Below are positions 44,269 through 53,045 of a stretch of DNA of 64,000 bases, piece by piece; position 1 is the stretch's first letter, and each line of letters begins with the position of its first letter. Origin of the DNA: Bacteroidales bacterium (lineage in GTDB: Bacteria > Bacteroidota > Bacteroidia > Bacteroidales > UBA3824). The stretch lies in NCBI GenBank assembly GCA_016286055.1, contig JAEERW010000001.1:1-64000 (forward strand), read 5' to 3'. Position numbers and translations under genes: made by a program. The notes under the pieces were generated by a model, which saw only the letters and a list, made by a program, of their open reading frames with translations, was not told the DNA's origin and did no database searches.

Positions 44269-45171
44269 ATGCAAAAATACAAATCATTGTCGGATATAGG
44301 AAATGAATTGTTGGAGTTTATAATGAATGTAATTGCTCCTGATTTATACAAATCGTGGTTAACTAATACTAAATACAAGTTTCCTGTTGATTTTTATGAT
44401 GAATATTTATGTGAGTTTGCCGAATCAAAAGGTCATAAATCAACTGGTTATATAGATGAATATAAACATGACATAAAATATGATGAATTATTTGTTAGTC
44501 AATCTCCTTGGGACGAAGGCAAACATATTAATAAGTTAACTTACCATAGTAGTTCAGATCTTTATTTTGATGGTACAAGTTATGATGAATTGGAAAAATA
44601 TTTGAAACGAGAAATTTCTGAATATCTTCAACAATGTCCAGCAATATATCAAAATAGAGTATCGCAATATGGTCGCAACTTTAAGCCGTCGAACGAAATT
44701 GAAGAACTTGAATATCAAAAATTAATAAAAGAATCTGGTCAGAAAAATAATAATACGAAACAACAACAGTCCGCTGTTAACAAGTTTTCGAGCACCGACG
44801 ATTTGATGATTGATTTTCTTAAAAGAAACGGTATTACAGCACACAAAGGAGAAGAAAATATAATCTACTTTGATTATGAAGGCAGACATTTTCTTAATAT
44901 GAATTATGATACTGAAAATGGCTTCTCGTATATGACCATACGTTTAGACAGTATTTATCCAGTATCTGATGATGATATGAATCATTGTTTGCAAGTGGTA
45001 AATAATCTTAATCGCGATTCTTTTGGAAAGTATTTCATTGAAGATTATTCTGTTAATATAGATGTTACTATCTTAATTGACTCCACACCAGAAATGGATG
45101 AATTAGTACCACCATTGATTAAACACGCATTAGTATGCTATGATGAGTTTAATAAGGCGATACAAGAATAA
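44269..45171 (+). CDS. Hypothetical protein with YbjN-like C-terminal region
   Basis: 300 residues, no signal peptide. The first 170 residues are helical and charged. The last 125 (from STDDLMIDFLKRNGI, then HFLNMNYDTENGFSYM, to IKHALVCYDEFNKAI) have the alternating pattern of a type III secretion chaperone or YbjN-like fold: an alpha-beta-beta-beta-alpha layout. That similarity is by eye and weak. It ends with a strong terminator and belongs to the AT-rich block 42842-46224. Confidence 0.55.
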   Translation: MQKYKSLSDIGNELLEFIMNVIAPDLYKSWLTNTKYKFPVDFYDEYLCEFAESKGHKSTGYIDEYKHDIKYDELFVSQSPWDEGKHINKLTYHSSSDLYFDGTSYDELEKYLKREISEYLQQCPAIYQNRVSQYGRNFKPSNEIEELEYQKLIKESGQKNNNTKQQQSAVNKFSSTDDLMIDFLKRNGITAHKGEENIIYFDYEGRHFLNMNYDTENGFSYMTIRLDSIYPVSDDDMNHCLQVVNNLNRDSFGKYFIEDYSVNIDVTILIDSTPEMDELVPPLIKHALVCYDEFNKAIQE

Positions 45172-45217
45172 TAATTATGGGCGTTTACAAGGTGGATTGT
45201 AAACGCCTTATTATTTT
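45172..45217 (+). terminator. Terminator after the 44269 gene
   Basis: GGCGTTTACAA (45180-45190) and TTGTAAACGCC (45197-45207) form a perfect 11-bp stem with a 6-nt loop, followed by TTATTATTTT. Confidence 0.85.
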
Positions 45218-45225
45218 AACTTACA

Positions 45226-46224
45226 ATGAATACAAAAATGCAACAAATCGAAATCAGTGAAAGTGATGAACCTTCCAAAGAACGAATTTGGGACAAAATG
45301 TACCAATGCAGGGATTTTGAATTGTCAAACTTTTGGCAAAAGTCGGTTTTCCTATTTGGTTTTATGGCTTTGTGTTTCGGTGGTTATGGTGCATTGGTAT
45401 TGAAAGTTATTGATGCTCCTTCTATTTCTCCGTCATTGCCTTATATATATCAATATATGTGTGGTATTTCTTTACTTGGTATCATCTTGTCAATTCTTTG
45501 GGTTTATATGGCCAAGGGATCAAAAGCGTGGTATGAAGTTTATGAAAAATCAATTTATGCTATTGAGAAGGACATTTTTAAATATGGCAATAGTAAGTAT
45601 GTAATGGGAGAATGGGCAAAAAAAATGAAAAAGGATGTTGGACTTACTTTTTTGGATAACAGACCCGGTGCATTTTCTCCATCTAAAATTAATATGGTTA
45701 TCGGAAGAATAATGCTTGGAGTGTGGTCGGTGTGTCTTTTTTTTAGTTTTTATAATCTTAAAATTTGCGAATTACTAAATTCTTTTGTATGGGGAAATTT
45801 CTTTTCCAGTGGCCTGGTCGTTTTAATTGTTTGTGTATTGTTGCCTCAGTTAATTCGTACATTTGTTAAAAGTAACCCATTTTTACCAAAGGTACTTCAA
45901 GAATCCGGGTTTAATAAACTGAGCGCCGAGTGTAAATACAAAGCGTTTTTTCCAACAATTAGAAAAAAATTAGATGATTGGGTTGAAGATGAATTAGAAA
46001 AATATCGAAAAGATAAAAAACACAATCTTGAATTCTCTGAGGATATGAAAAATGAACTTATGAATTTGATCTCAAAAGAAATTGAATTAGAAACTATTGA
46101 TAATCTTTATGCTACATATGAATCCGAAAGAACATCTTTCCTTAATAGGATTATTAATGCCTTCGTTAGAGATAAGTTATGTGGAAGCAATATAGCAGAC
46201 GGAAAAAGTGATGAGTCTCGATAA
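45226..46224 (+). CDS. Membrane protein, possibly RipA-like octameric family
   Basis: 332 residues with about four membrane helices (about 40-60, 75-95, 160-180 and 190-210) and a charged cytoplasmic C-terminus of about 110 residues. The segment ELSNFWQKSVFLFGFMALCF resembles proteins I recall as 'RipA family octameric membrane protein', several of which lie in defence-type islands. This is recollection, not a computed match. The gene is separated from the previous one by a terminator, so it needs its own promoter, and none was recognised. Confidence 0.6.
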   Translation: MNTKMQQIEISESDEPSKERIWDKMYQCRDFELSNFWQKSVFLFGFMALCFGGYGALVLKVIDAPSISPSLPYIYQYMCGISLLGIILSILWVYMAKGSKAWYEVYEKSIYAIEKDIFKYGNSKYVMGEWAKKMKKDVGLTFLDNRPGAFSPSKINMVIGRIMLGVWSVCLFFSFYNLKICELLNSFVWGNFFSSGLVVLIVCVLLPQLIRTFVKSNPFLPKVLQESGFNKLSAECKYKAFFPTIRKKLDDWVEDELEKYRKDKKHNLEFSEDMKNELMNLISKEIELETIDNLYATYESERTSFLNRIINAFVRDKLCGSNIADGKSDESR

Positions 46225-46313
46225 CTGTATTTCGTTTATGAATGCGGTTATTGCTCAATCAATCTTATATTTTGGCATTTTTTCCCTATCTTTATCCTTT
46301 GATATTCTATATA

Positions 46314-46524
46314 CTGCGGAAATCTCACTTTTTTATATGAGATTTCCGCAGAGAATCGGTGATTTTTTGCCGATTTGCTGCGGAAATGTCGGTTTTTTAT
46401 GTGAGATTTCCGCAGAGAATGGGTGCGGGGAGAGTAAAAATTGCAAGTTTTTGCTTGATATAGTTTTTTAATTTGACTTTTCAAAAAGCCAATTCTCTAT
46501 CAAAAATGACTTTTCCAAAAGTCA
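46314..46524. repeat. Cluster of short palindromes
   Basis: Main content of the gene-free stretch 46225-46578. CTGCGGAAATCTCA (46314-46327) pairs with TGAGATTTCCGCAG (46338-46351), 14 bp. AATCGG (46354-46359) pairs with CCGATT (46370-46375). CTGCGGAAAT (46378-46387) pairs with ATTTCCGCAG (46406-46415). TGAGATTTCCGCAGAGAAT is repeated at 46338-46356 and 46402-46420. A separate palindrome, TGACTTTT-CC-AAAAGTCA, is at 46507-46524 with a T run after it; it may terminate transcription from the left. REP-like in character. Confidence 0.75.
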
Positions 46525-46578
46525 ATTTTTTAAATATTTGCCATTTGGGAAAGTCAATTTTTTGTTAATGTATTAACC

Positions 46579-48954
46579 TCACTCCGTTTTTAGCGTGTTG
46601 CTTGGATTTTCGGTGGCGGCGCGGAAGGCGGCGAGGGTTACTGTGAGGGAGGTGATTATTAGCGCGGATAGTATGCAGATGGCTACCACGTACCAATGTA
46701 TGGGTATGTGATAAGCAAAACCGCTGAAATACTTGTTGAGGGCTACTAATGCCACGGGTACTGCCACGGCTGCGCAGATGCCTACCAAGATGAAGAATTT
46801 CTTGTTGAACATCAGGAGTATCTCTGTGATGGTGGCTCCGTTAACGCGACGTATGCCAATCTCTTTGCGGCGGCGTTGGGTGTCGAACAATACTATGCCG
46901 AATATGCCTATCACTGAGACAATTATGGTGATTACGGTGAATATGGTTATGAATGCCGACACTTGCTTTTCGGCTCCGTAGAGTTGCTCTTGCTGTTGGG
47001 TAAACGACTGTACTTCTAATTCGCTGATGGATGTGTATACCGGGTCGTAATCGTTGAGGGTGGTTTCCACAAACTTTTTGGTGGCGGCCACGTCGGCATC
47101 GGGGGCAAACCTGAGGTATATAAAGAAATAGTTTGTTTTGTTTACTATCAGTCCTATTGGCTGAATGCCGTATTGCAGTGGCAGAAAGTTGAAGTCTTTA
47201 ACAAAGCCCTTGATGGGGCGTTTACCGTTTTGATTGTCGTTGAGACTCATCTCGGTTGTGAGGTTGTAGCGGTTGCGGGCGTTAACATTGAAATATGCTG
47301 CGCCAATGTTGCTTTCGCCGTCGGTTTTTGTAGGATAATCGCCTTCTACCAACTCTAAGCCCATAAACTCGAAAAAGTTTGGCGAAACATTTAGCACATT
47401 GTATTCAAACCTTTCGTTTTCGTTTACAGGATGGTTTACGGTACGCATATCGCTGCTGATGTTCACAATAGGACTTGATGCCCAAGTGATGTCGGTGATA
47501 GCGGCGTTTTGGCGCAGAAGGCTTTCTATATCTTCTGGATTTTTGCTTATCTTTTGGGTAACAGGGGTGACATAGAGGTTGTTGCGGTTGAATCCCATAT
47601 CACGGGTAATGAGGAAGTTGTTGTTGAGGCTTATAAACGTGGTGCCGATGATGGTGGCGAGCGATGCCGCAATCTGACAGCCTATGAGTATGTAACGCAA
47701 GGCGTTGTCGTGGTTGGAGGTGATGCGTCCGCGAATTGCCAATGCAGGTGATATCGATGTAATGTGCAGTGCGGGGTAGAGCGTGGCTATTATGGCGGCA
47801 ATGCACGCTAAGCCAACTGTCAAAATGCCAATGAGATAATTGCCGTTGAGAACTGCATCGGCATCTACCATATTGTACTGTGAGAGCAATGTCCCTGCAT
47901 ATTTTTGGATAAAGTAAGCCAACATCGCACCCAAAAGTGTGTAAATGAGCGATTCGGCTATCAACGACCATACAAGCGAGGCACGGCTGCTGCCGAGTAT
48001 CTTGCGGGTGTTGATGCTCCTGATGCGGTCGGGGATACGAGCCACAAAAAAGTTGAAATAATTTATGTAGGCTATCAGTATTATTACCACAGCCAAAATG
48101 AGCATAGTGTAGGTAAATTTTGGGTCGATGAAAATGTGGTGTCCAAGAATCCTTTTTTGAAAATGTAAATCGTTGAGCGATATTAGTTTTACGTCTCCAC
48201 GTTCAATTTCTTTGTCAAGTTCTGCGATGGTCTCGAAAGTGTCTTCTTCGGTTAAAAAGGCTTCCTTGGCTATTTGGTTAAACTCTTTGTTAAACTCGTT
48301 GAGGTCAGCGTTGTCGTGAAGCATTAAGAAGTAAGAGTAAGACCATTGGTTACGGTTGTCGATATTCTCATCGCCCAATCCTACAAAGGCATCGGTTCTG
48401 CCCAAATGCGTGTTTTTGGCAAAATCCTTAAAAATTGCCACAATCTCGGTTTTTTCTCCATTGTTCATTTCGAGAAAGTCGCCAATGTGGAGATTAAATT
48501 TTTGCGCCGCCTTGTGGTTGATAACCATAGTGTTTTTGCCAAAAAATTTGGATGTGTCGCCTTCGATAAACTCAAAACTGAATACATCAAACAGCCCCTT
48601 AGAACACGGCAGAGATGAAATCTTTATCCTTTTCATTTCTCCGTTTTCTTCGCGGAGATATGTATTGTCGTCCCAAAACTTAACGCATCCTGAATGTATC
48701 ACAGATGGTATCCGTTGTTTAATCTGTTCGCCGATAGCACGGTTCATAAGTCCCAAACGGTCGTAACTGCCCGATTGCATCAGTCGGTTGCTGAGCAGGT
48801 AGACGTTTTTGTAGTTTTTTATGCTGTGGTCGAAAGTCAGGTCGGTTGCAACTATCGACATAATTATGTAGAATGCTGCTATTGCCACTGCTATGCCTGT
48901 GATGTTTAGCAAGGCTGCGGGCGAAATCAGTGATCTGAAACGTATGAGGTGCAT
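46579..48954 (-). CDS. MacB/FtsX-type ABC transporter permease (copy 1)
   Basis: 791 residues. An N-terminal helix and a MacB-like periplasmic core are followed by three helices, then a second helix and periplasmic core, then the FtsX core with DTQRRRKEIGIRRVNGATIT. The layout is two MacB_PCD-FtsX halves in one chain. It is a paralogue of the gene 21 bases upstream on the same strand. Such permeases normally pair with a MacB-type ATPase; none is encoded here. Members may work as mechanotransmitters that move lipoproteins, antibiotics or peptides, or act in signalling. Confidence 0.87.
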   Translation of the reverse strand: MHLIRFRSLISPAALLNITGIAVAIAAFYIIMSIVATDLTFDHSIKNYKNVYLLSNRLMQSGSYDRLGLMNRAIGEQIKQRIPSVIHSGCVKFWDDNTYLREENGEMKRIKISSLPCSKGLFDVFSFEFIEGDTSKFFGKNTMVINHKAAQKFNLHIGDFLEMNNGEKTEIVAIFKDFAKNTHLGRTDAFVGLGDENIDNRNQWSYSYFLMLHDNADLNEFNKEFNQIAKEAFLTEEDTFETIAELDKEIERGDVKLISLNDLHFQKRILGHHIFIDPKFTYTMLILAVVIILIAYINYFNFFVARIPDRIRSINTRKILGSSRASLVWSLIAESLIYTLLGAMLAYFIQKYAGTLLSQYNMVDADAVLNGNYLIGILTVGLACIAAIIATLYPALHITSISPALAIRGRITSNHDNALRYILIGCQIAASLATIIGTTFISLNNNFLITRDMGFNRNNLYVTPVTQKISKNPEDIESLLRQNAAITDITWASSPIVNISSDMRTVNHPVNENERFEYNVLNVSPNFFEFMGLELVEGDYPTKTDGESNIGAAYFNVNARNRYNLTTEMSLNDNQNGKRPIKGFVKDFNFLPLQYGIQPIGLIVNKTNYFFIYLRFAPDADVAATKKFVETTLNDYDPVYTSISELEVQSFTQQQEQLYGAEKQVSAFITIFTVITIIVSVIGIFGIVLFDTQRRRKEIGIRRVNGATITEILLMFNKKFFILVGICAAVAVPVALVALNKYFSGFAYHIPIHWYVVAICILSALIITSLTVTLAAFRAATENPSNTLKTE

Positions 48955-48975
48955 AATATGGTCTGTGTTAGAATG

Positions 48976-51348
48976 TTATTCAGTTTTTAATGTGTTAACG
49001 GGGTTTTCGTTGGCGGCACGGAGGCTTGCTGCCGACACTACTAATGTGGTTACTATCAGTGTGGTAATCAACGCTATGGCAAATACCCACCAATAAATGG
49101 GGCAGTGGTAGGTGAATGTGCTGAAATACCCTTGTATAAATATGTAGGATAATGGTGTGGCTATGGCAAAACAAGCGCCTACAAGGATAACGAACTTTCG
49201 GTTAAACATTCCGAGAATCTCCATAATGGTGGCTCCGTTTACCTTGCGTATGCCAATCTCCTTGCGGCGGTATTTGGTTTCAAACAACACTATGCCGAAA
49301 ATACCCATTATAGCAATGATTATCAACATTATAGTAAAGAGCGTAATTTCTTTCGATAGTCTGAGTTCTTCGGTGTAGTTTCTTGCGATTTCGGTGTTGA
49401 ACGTTATGATGTTCTGTCCCAAAATGTCGTAGTTGGGGTCTATCTCGTGAAGTTGTTCTCCAATAAACTTGCAAATGTCTGTCATTTTGGCGTTTGGAGC
49501 AATCTTTACGTAGAGATGGTTTGGCGCATTCCACTGATGTTTGCCGAATACATAGAATGCAAACGGATCGATACCGTATTGCAAGGGCTTGAAGTTGAAA
49601 TCCTCGCAAAAACCTGCTATTTCGGCGGGGTCGTCTGAATGACCAATGATTTTATCGCTCAGGAGGAGGTCGTATTCTCTTTTGGCTGCTTGGTTGAAGA
49701 TGAATACACCGTTTTCTGATTCTTCGTCGGAGGGATTAAAATCTCGTCCTTCCTCAATTTTGAGACCGATAAATTGTAGAAAATTCCACGATACGGGCGT
49801 ACAGTTTAAATAAATATCTTCGTCGGGATTTCGTGGATGCTTGCGTCCCCAACCCATACGTCCTCTGCTTACCAAGTCACCTGCTGCCCACGCTATATCC
49901 AAAATGTCAGGATTTTTGAGAAGACGGTCTCTCACTGTTTCTGATTTTGCGGCAATGGTGTAAGGGGTGTATGTTGATAGTATAGATTCGGTTTTGAATC
50001 CGAGGTCGTGGTTGAGTATGTAATCGTTGTTGTATCTGATAAACAACGTTCCAATTATCAGTGCGATAGATGCTGTAATTTGAAATCCTATAAGAGCATA
50101 GCGCAGAACATTGTTGTTGCGGTGACTAATTGTTCCCTTGATTGCGAGCGCAGGCGGCACCGAAGTGATGAATATTGCGGGATAAATGCTTGATACCACT
50201 GCTGCTACAAGTGCTATGCCTATTGTCAAGATTACGCTTTTGGGGTTGGCTGCGTATGTAAGCAACGTAACGTCGGTAATGCTGTTGAGAACAAACACGC
50301 TTAAAGCACCTATTATGATGTATGCCGCCACGATAGCCACCACAGTGTGAATCAGCGACTCGGCTATCAGCGACCATATCAAACTACCCCGGCTGCAACC
50401 CAATATCTTGCGGGTGTTTACCGACCTTAAACGCTCGGGAACGCGGGCAAGGAAAAAGTTGAAATAGTTGATGTAGGCAATGACCACTACCACAATGGCA
50501 AGCAAGAGCAAAGTGTAAACCATATTTTTGTCGGTGCTTGTGGTGAATCCGTAGATATCTTTACCTAAGTGGATGTCATCGAGCGCCATAACTGAGAATC
50601 CAAATTCCTCTACGTCAGACTCAGAGTCATATCCTTCGTCTTCGCCTCTTGCAAAATATTCACGTAATGTTGGTTTCGCACCTTCTTCCATAATTGATTT
50701 GCAGTTTTCTGTGCCTTCTTTCACCTTGATGAAGTATGCTTCGTTGAAGTTCCGGTATGAGTCTATGTCTCTATCGCCTATGCCAACAAATCCTAAATAG
50801 TAGCCAAATTGGTAATTGCGTGGAAGATCGTCGTATATCGCCACAATTTCCAAAGTGTTTTTGCCTTCAACGTCTTGGCTAACAATATCGCCAACGTTTA
50901 ACTCGAATGTTTTGGCTGCGGTGCGGCTGATAATTAAGTGGTTTGGGTTGATAAAGTTAGCAATGTTGCCTTCGATAATGTTGAATCCAAATGTTTCCAC
51001 AAAACCGTTAGAGCATAATACCGTAGGTAACAGAATAGGAGACCATTCGCCGTTGACCTTTTTGTAGTAAGAATCCCGATTTATTGCGTGGATACATCCG
51101 TAGGTTTCTATAATCGGTATTTCGGAGACAATTTTTTCGGCCACCGGACGGCAAATTGTACCTGACGGCGATTCCTTGTCGTGCGTCATCATATAAATGC
51201 GGTCGTGGTCTTTGATGCCTTGGTCGAAGTTGATATGGTAATTAGCAAGTGTAAACATTATATAAAACGCTGCAATAGCGATTCCGATACCGCAAATATT
51301 GAGCAACGCCGGCAGTGTGAGCAAGTTTTTGAATTTAAAGTTTTTCAT
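48976..51348 (-). CDS. MacB/FtsX-type ABC transporter permease (copy 2)
   Basis: 790 residues, same layout as the copy at 46579: an N-terminal anchor (about 17-37), two MacB-like periplasmic cores and two FtsX blocks, with the motif ETKYRRKEIGIRKVNGATIM. The two proteins are alignable over their whole length but clearly diverged, so the duplication is old. It is first in the two-gene unit and no ATPase or membrane-fusion gene is adjacent. A minus-strand TATTTTTG at 51498-51491 could be its promoter, 140 bases upstream. Confidence 0.87.
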   Translation of the reverse strand: MKNFKFKNLLTLPALLNICGIGIAIAAFYIMFTLANYHINFDQGIKDHDRIYMMTHDKESPSGTICRPVAEKIVSEIPIIETYGCIHAINRDSYYKKVNGEWSPILLPTVLCSNGFVETFGFNIIEGNIANFINPNHLIISRTAAKTFELNVGDIVSQDVEGKNTLEIVAIYDDLPRNYQFGYYLGFVGIGDRDIDSYRNFNEAYFIKVKEGTENCKSIMEEGAKPTLREYFARGEDEGYDSESDVEEFGFSVMALDDIHLGKDIYGFTTSTDKNMVYTLLLLAIVVVVIAYINYFNFFLARVPERLRSVNTRKILGCSRGSLIWSLIAESLIHTVVAIVAAYIIIGALSVFVLNSITDVTLLTYAANPKSVILTIGIALVAAVVSSIYPAIFITSVPPALAIKGTISHRNNNVLRYALIGFQITASIALIIGTLFIRYNNDYILNHDLGFKTESILSTYTPYTIAAKSETVRDRLLKNPDILDIAWAAGDLVSRGRMGWGRKHPRNPDEDIYLNCTPVSWNFLQFIGLKIEEGRDFNPSDEESENGVFIFNQAAKREYDLLLSDKIIGHSDDPAEIAGFCEDFNFKPLQYGIDPFAFYVFGKHQWNAPNHLYVKIAPNAKMTDICKFIGEQLHEIDPNYDILGQNIITFNTEIARNYTEELRLSKEITLFTIMLIIIAIMGIFGIVLFETKYRRKEIGIRKVNGATIMEILGMFNRKFVILVGACFAIATPLSYIFIQGYFSTFTYHCPIYWWVFAIALITTLIVTTLVVSAASLRAANENPVNTLKTE

Positions 51349-51541
51349 CCTTTTGTCTATTTTTATTGTCCGTTCATAAAGATAACATTCCCCGTGCCAA
51401 AGTGGTTATATGGTTGAATTGTAGATTGTTAAAGATAAGATAAGGGTGTAAAAGTGTAAAATTTTTTTACAGTGGTGTAAAGGAATTTTACAAAAATAGA
51501 AAAAAAATGTATAAATCTACGGATAATTCAAAAGTTTACCG

Positions 51542-51555
51542 TATTTTTGTACAAA
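51542..51555 (+). promoter_or_regulatory. Promoter -7 element and palindrome before the AbiE pair
   Basis: TATTTTTG at 51542-51549 overlaps the perfect 10-bp palindrome TTTGTACAAA (51546-51555). This is a possible binding site for the AbiEi protein, which represses its own operon in known cases. No -33 is visible. Confidence 0.45.
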
Positions 51556-51565
51556 TATTAAACCT

Positions 51566-52144
51566 ATGGATTTGCTGACTTTTATACAGAATCACGGTGG
51601 TTATATCCGCACGAGAGATATTAAATCAAACCGCTCATTGTACGAAAAACTTCGTTCGGAAGTTGACAAGGGTAATGTTGTGCGTATACGAAACGGCATT
51701 TATGCGTTGCCTAACCAAATGGCGAAAACGATGATTGATGTGGAAACCGTTGTGCCAAATGGTATTGTGTGTATGTACTCCGCGTGGGCATATTATTCGC
51801 TAACAACCAAAATACCACCTACTATTTGTGTTGCAATTTCGCAAAAACGCAAATTAGTATTACCAAACTATCCGCCTATAATGCTTTATTATTGTTCGCC
51901 CGATATATTGGAAATTGGTGTAACTTCGCAAGTTATTGATGGCTTTAATGTTAGAATCTACGATTTGGAGAGGTCGGTTTGCGACGCTATAAAGTTTCGT
52001 AATCGTATTGGCATCGACATAGCGTCAGAAATACTCAAAAATTATCTTCGGCGTTCTGATAGAAATCTTACAATACTAAATAGATACGCTTTGAGTCTTA
52101 AAGTTATAAAAACGCTTAACAACCTTATAGATTATATGTTATGA
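51566..52144 (+). CDS. AbiEi-type antitoxin/repressor of a type IV toxin-antitoxin system
   Basis: 192 residues. The N-terminal winged-helix (about 1-50) contains HGGYIRTRDIKSNRSLYEKL and VRIRNGIYALP. The C-terminal AbiEi domain contains YSAWAYYSLTT and the RIYDLERSVCDAIKFRNRIG segment typical of the family. In known AbiE pairs the antitoxin represses the operon and neutralises the nucleotidyltransferase without binding it. Its stop overlaps the toxin start by 4 bases (ATGA). Confidence 0.88.
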   Translation: MDLLTFIQNHGGYIRTRDIKSNRSLYEKLRSEVDKGNVVRIRNGIYALPNQMAKTMIDVETVVPNGIVCMYSAWAYYSLTTKIPPTICVAISQKRKLVLPNYPPIMLYYCSPDILEIGVTSQVIDGFNVRIYDLERSVCDAIKFRNRIGIDIASEILKNYLRRSDRNLTILNRYALSLKVIKTLNNLIDYML

Positions 52145-53007
52145 AAAAAGAAATCAAAGATTACGGTCAATCTGTACGTAACCGTTTGCTTACTATTTCT
52201 CGCCAATCTGGGATTCCTTATATGACCATTTTGATAAGGTATATACAAGAACGACTTCTTTATAGATTGTCGCAGAGCAATTTTCGTGATAACTTTTTCT
52301 TGAAAGGTGGCGCCTTGCTGTATGCTTATAATCAAGAGAAGTCCCGTCCTACGATGGACATAGATTTTTTGGGCTCGCGTATCAACAATGACATTGATTA
52401 TATTAAATCTGTTTTTGTTATCATTACATCAATACCTTGTGTGGAGGATGGTGTTTCGTTTAATGCTGAGACGATTGATATTGAGGAAATAACCAAAGAT
52501 AATGAATATCACGGTATTAGATTATCTATTGTGTCTTCGTTAGATTCAATAAGGCAACGAGTGTCGATGGATATAGGTTTCGGTGATATTGTAACACCTG
52601 GACCGCAATCATTGGATTATCCGTTGCTTTTAGAGTCAGTTCCTAAGGTGAATATTCTTGCCTATTCTTTGGAAACTGTTGTGGCCGAGAAATTCGAGGC
52701 GATGGTTTCCCTTTCGGTCAACAATAGCAGAATGAAAGATTTTTTTGATGTTTATTTTATTCTCAACAGTGGTAATGTTGATTTTGATGTATTGTCAGAG
52801 GCTATTATTCATACATTTAAAAACCGTAATACCCAATATGTTGTCAATCATCCTCTTTTTTCTAATGATTTTTATTCCGACCCAAACAGAATGATGCGTT
52901 GGAAATCTTTTTTGAGAAGCATTAAAAAGGATAATGATATTTCTTTTGAAACCGTTGGAGAGGTTATAAGAAATCAACTTAGCCGCTATTGGATAGGGTT
53001 AGGTTAA
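52141..53007 (+). CDS. AbiEii-type nucleotidyltransferase toxin
   Basis: 288 residues. Family motifs visible: FLKGGALLYAY (glycine loop), RPTMDIDFLG (metal aspartates), SMDIGFGD, and VVAEKFEAMVSL with RMKDFFDVYF. The known AbiEii enzymes add nucleotides to tRNA ends or bind GTP and stop growth until neutralised. The pair gives phage resistance in some hosts. It ends 38 bases before the convergent polA stop. Confidence 0.9.
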   Translation: MKKEIKDYGQSVRNRLLTISRQSGIPYMTILIRYIQERLLYRLSQSNFRDNFFLKGGALLYAYNQEKSRPTMDIDFLGSRINNDIDYIKSVFVIITSIPCVEDGVSFNAETIDIEEITKDNEYHGIRLSIVSSLDSIRQRVSMDIGFGDIVTPGPQSLDYPLLLESVPKVNILAYSLETVVAEKFEAMVSLSVNNSRMKDFFDVYFILNSGNVDFDVLSEAIIHTFKNRNTQYVVNHPLFSNDFYSDPNRMMRWKSFLRSIKKDNDISFETVGEVIRNQLSRYWIGLG

Positions 53008-53045
53008 ACATTTTGACACTAAAATATTTATCAAATCCCACCCCT

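Noticed and set aside
46208-46471. 87-codon open frame after the RipA-like gene
   Set aside because: It spans the palindrome cluster and has composition driven by the stem sequences; no start context or homologue.
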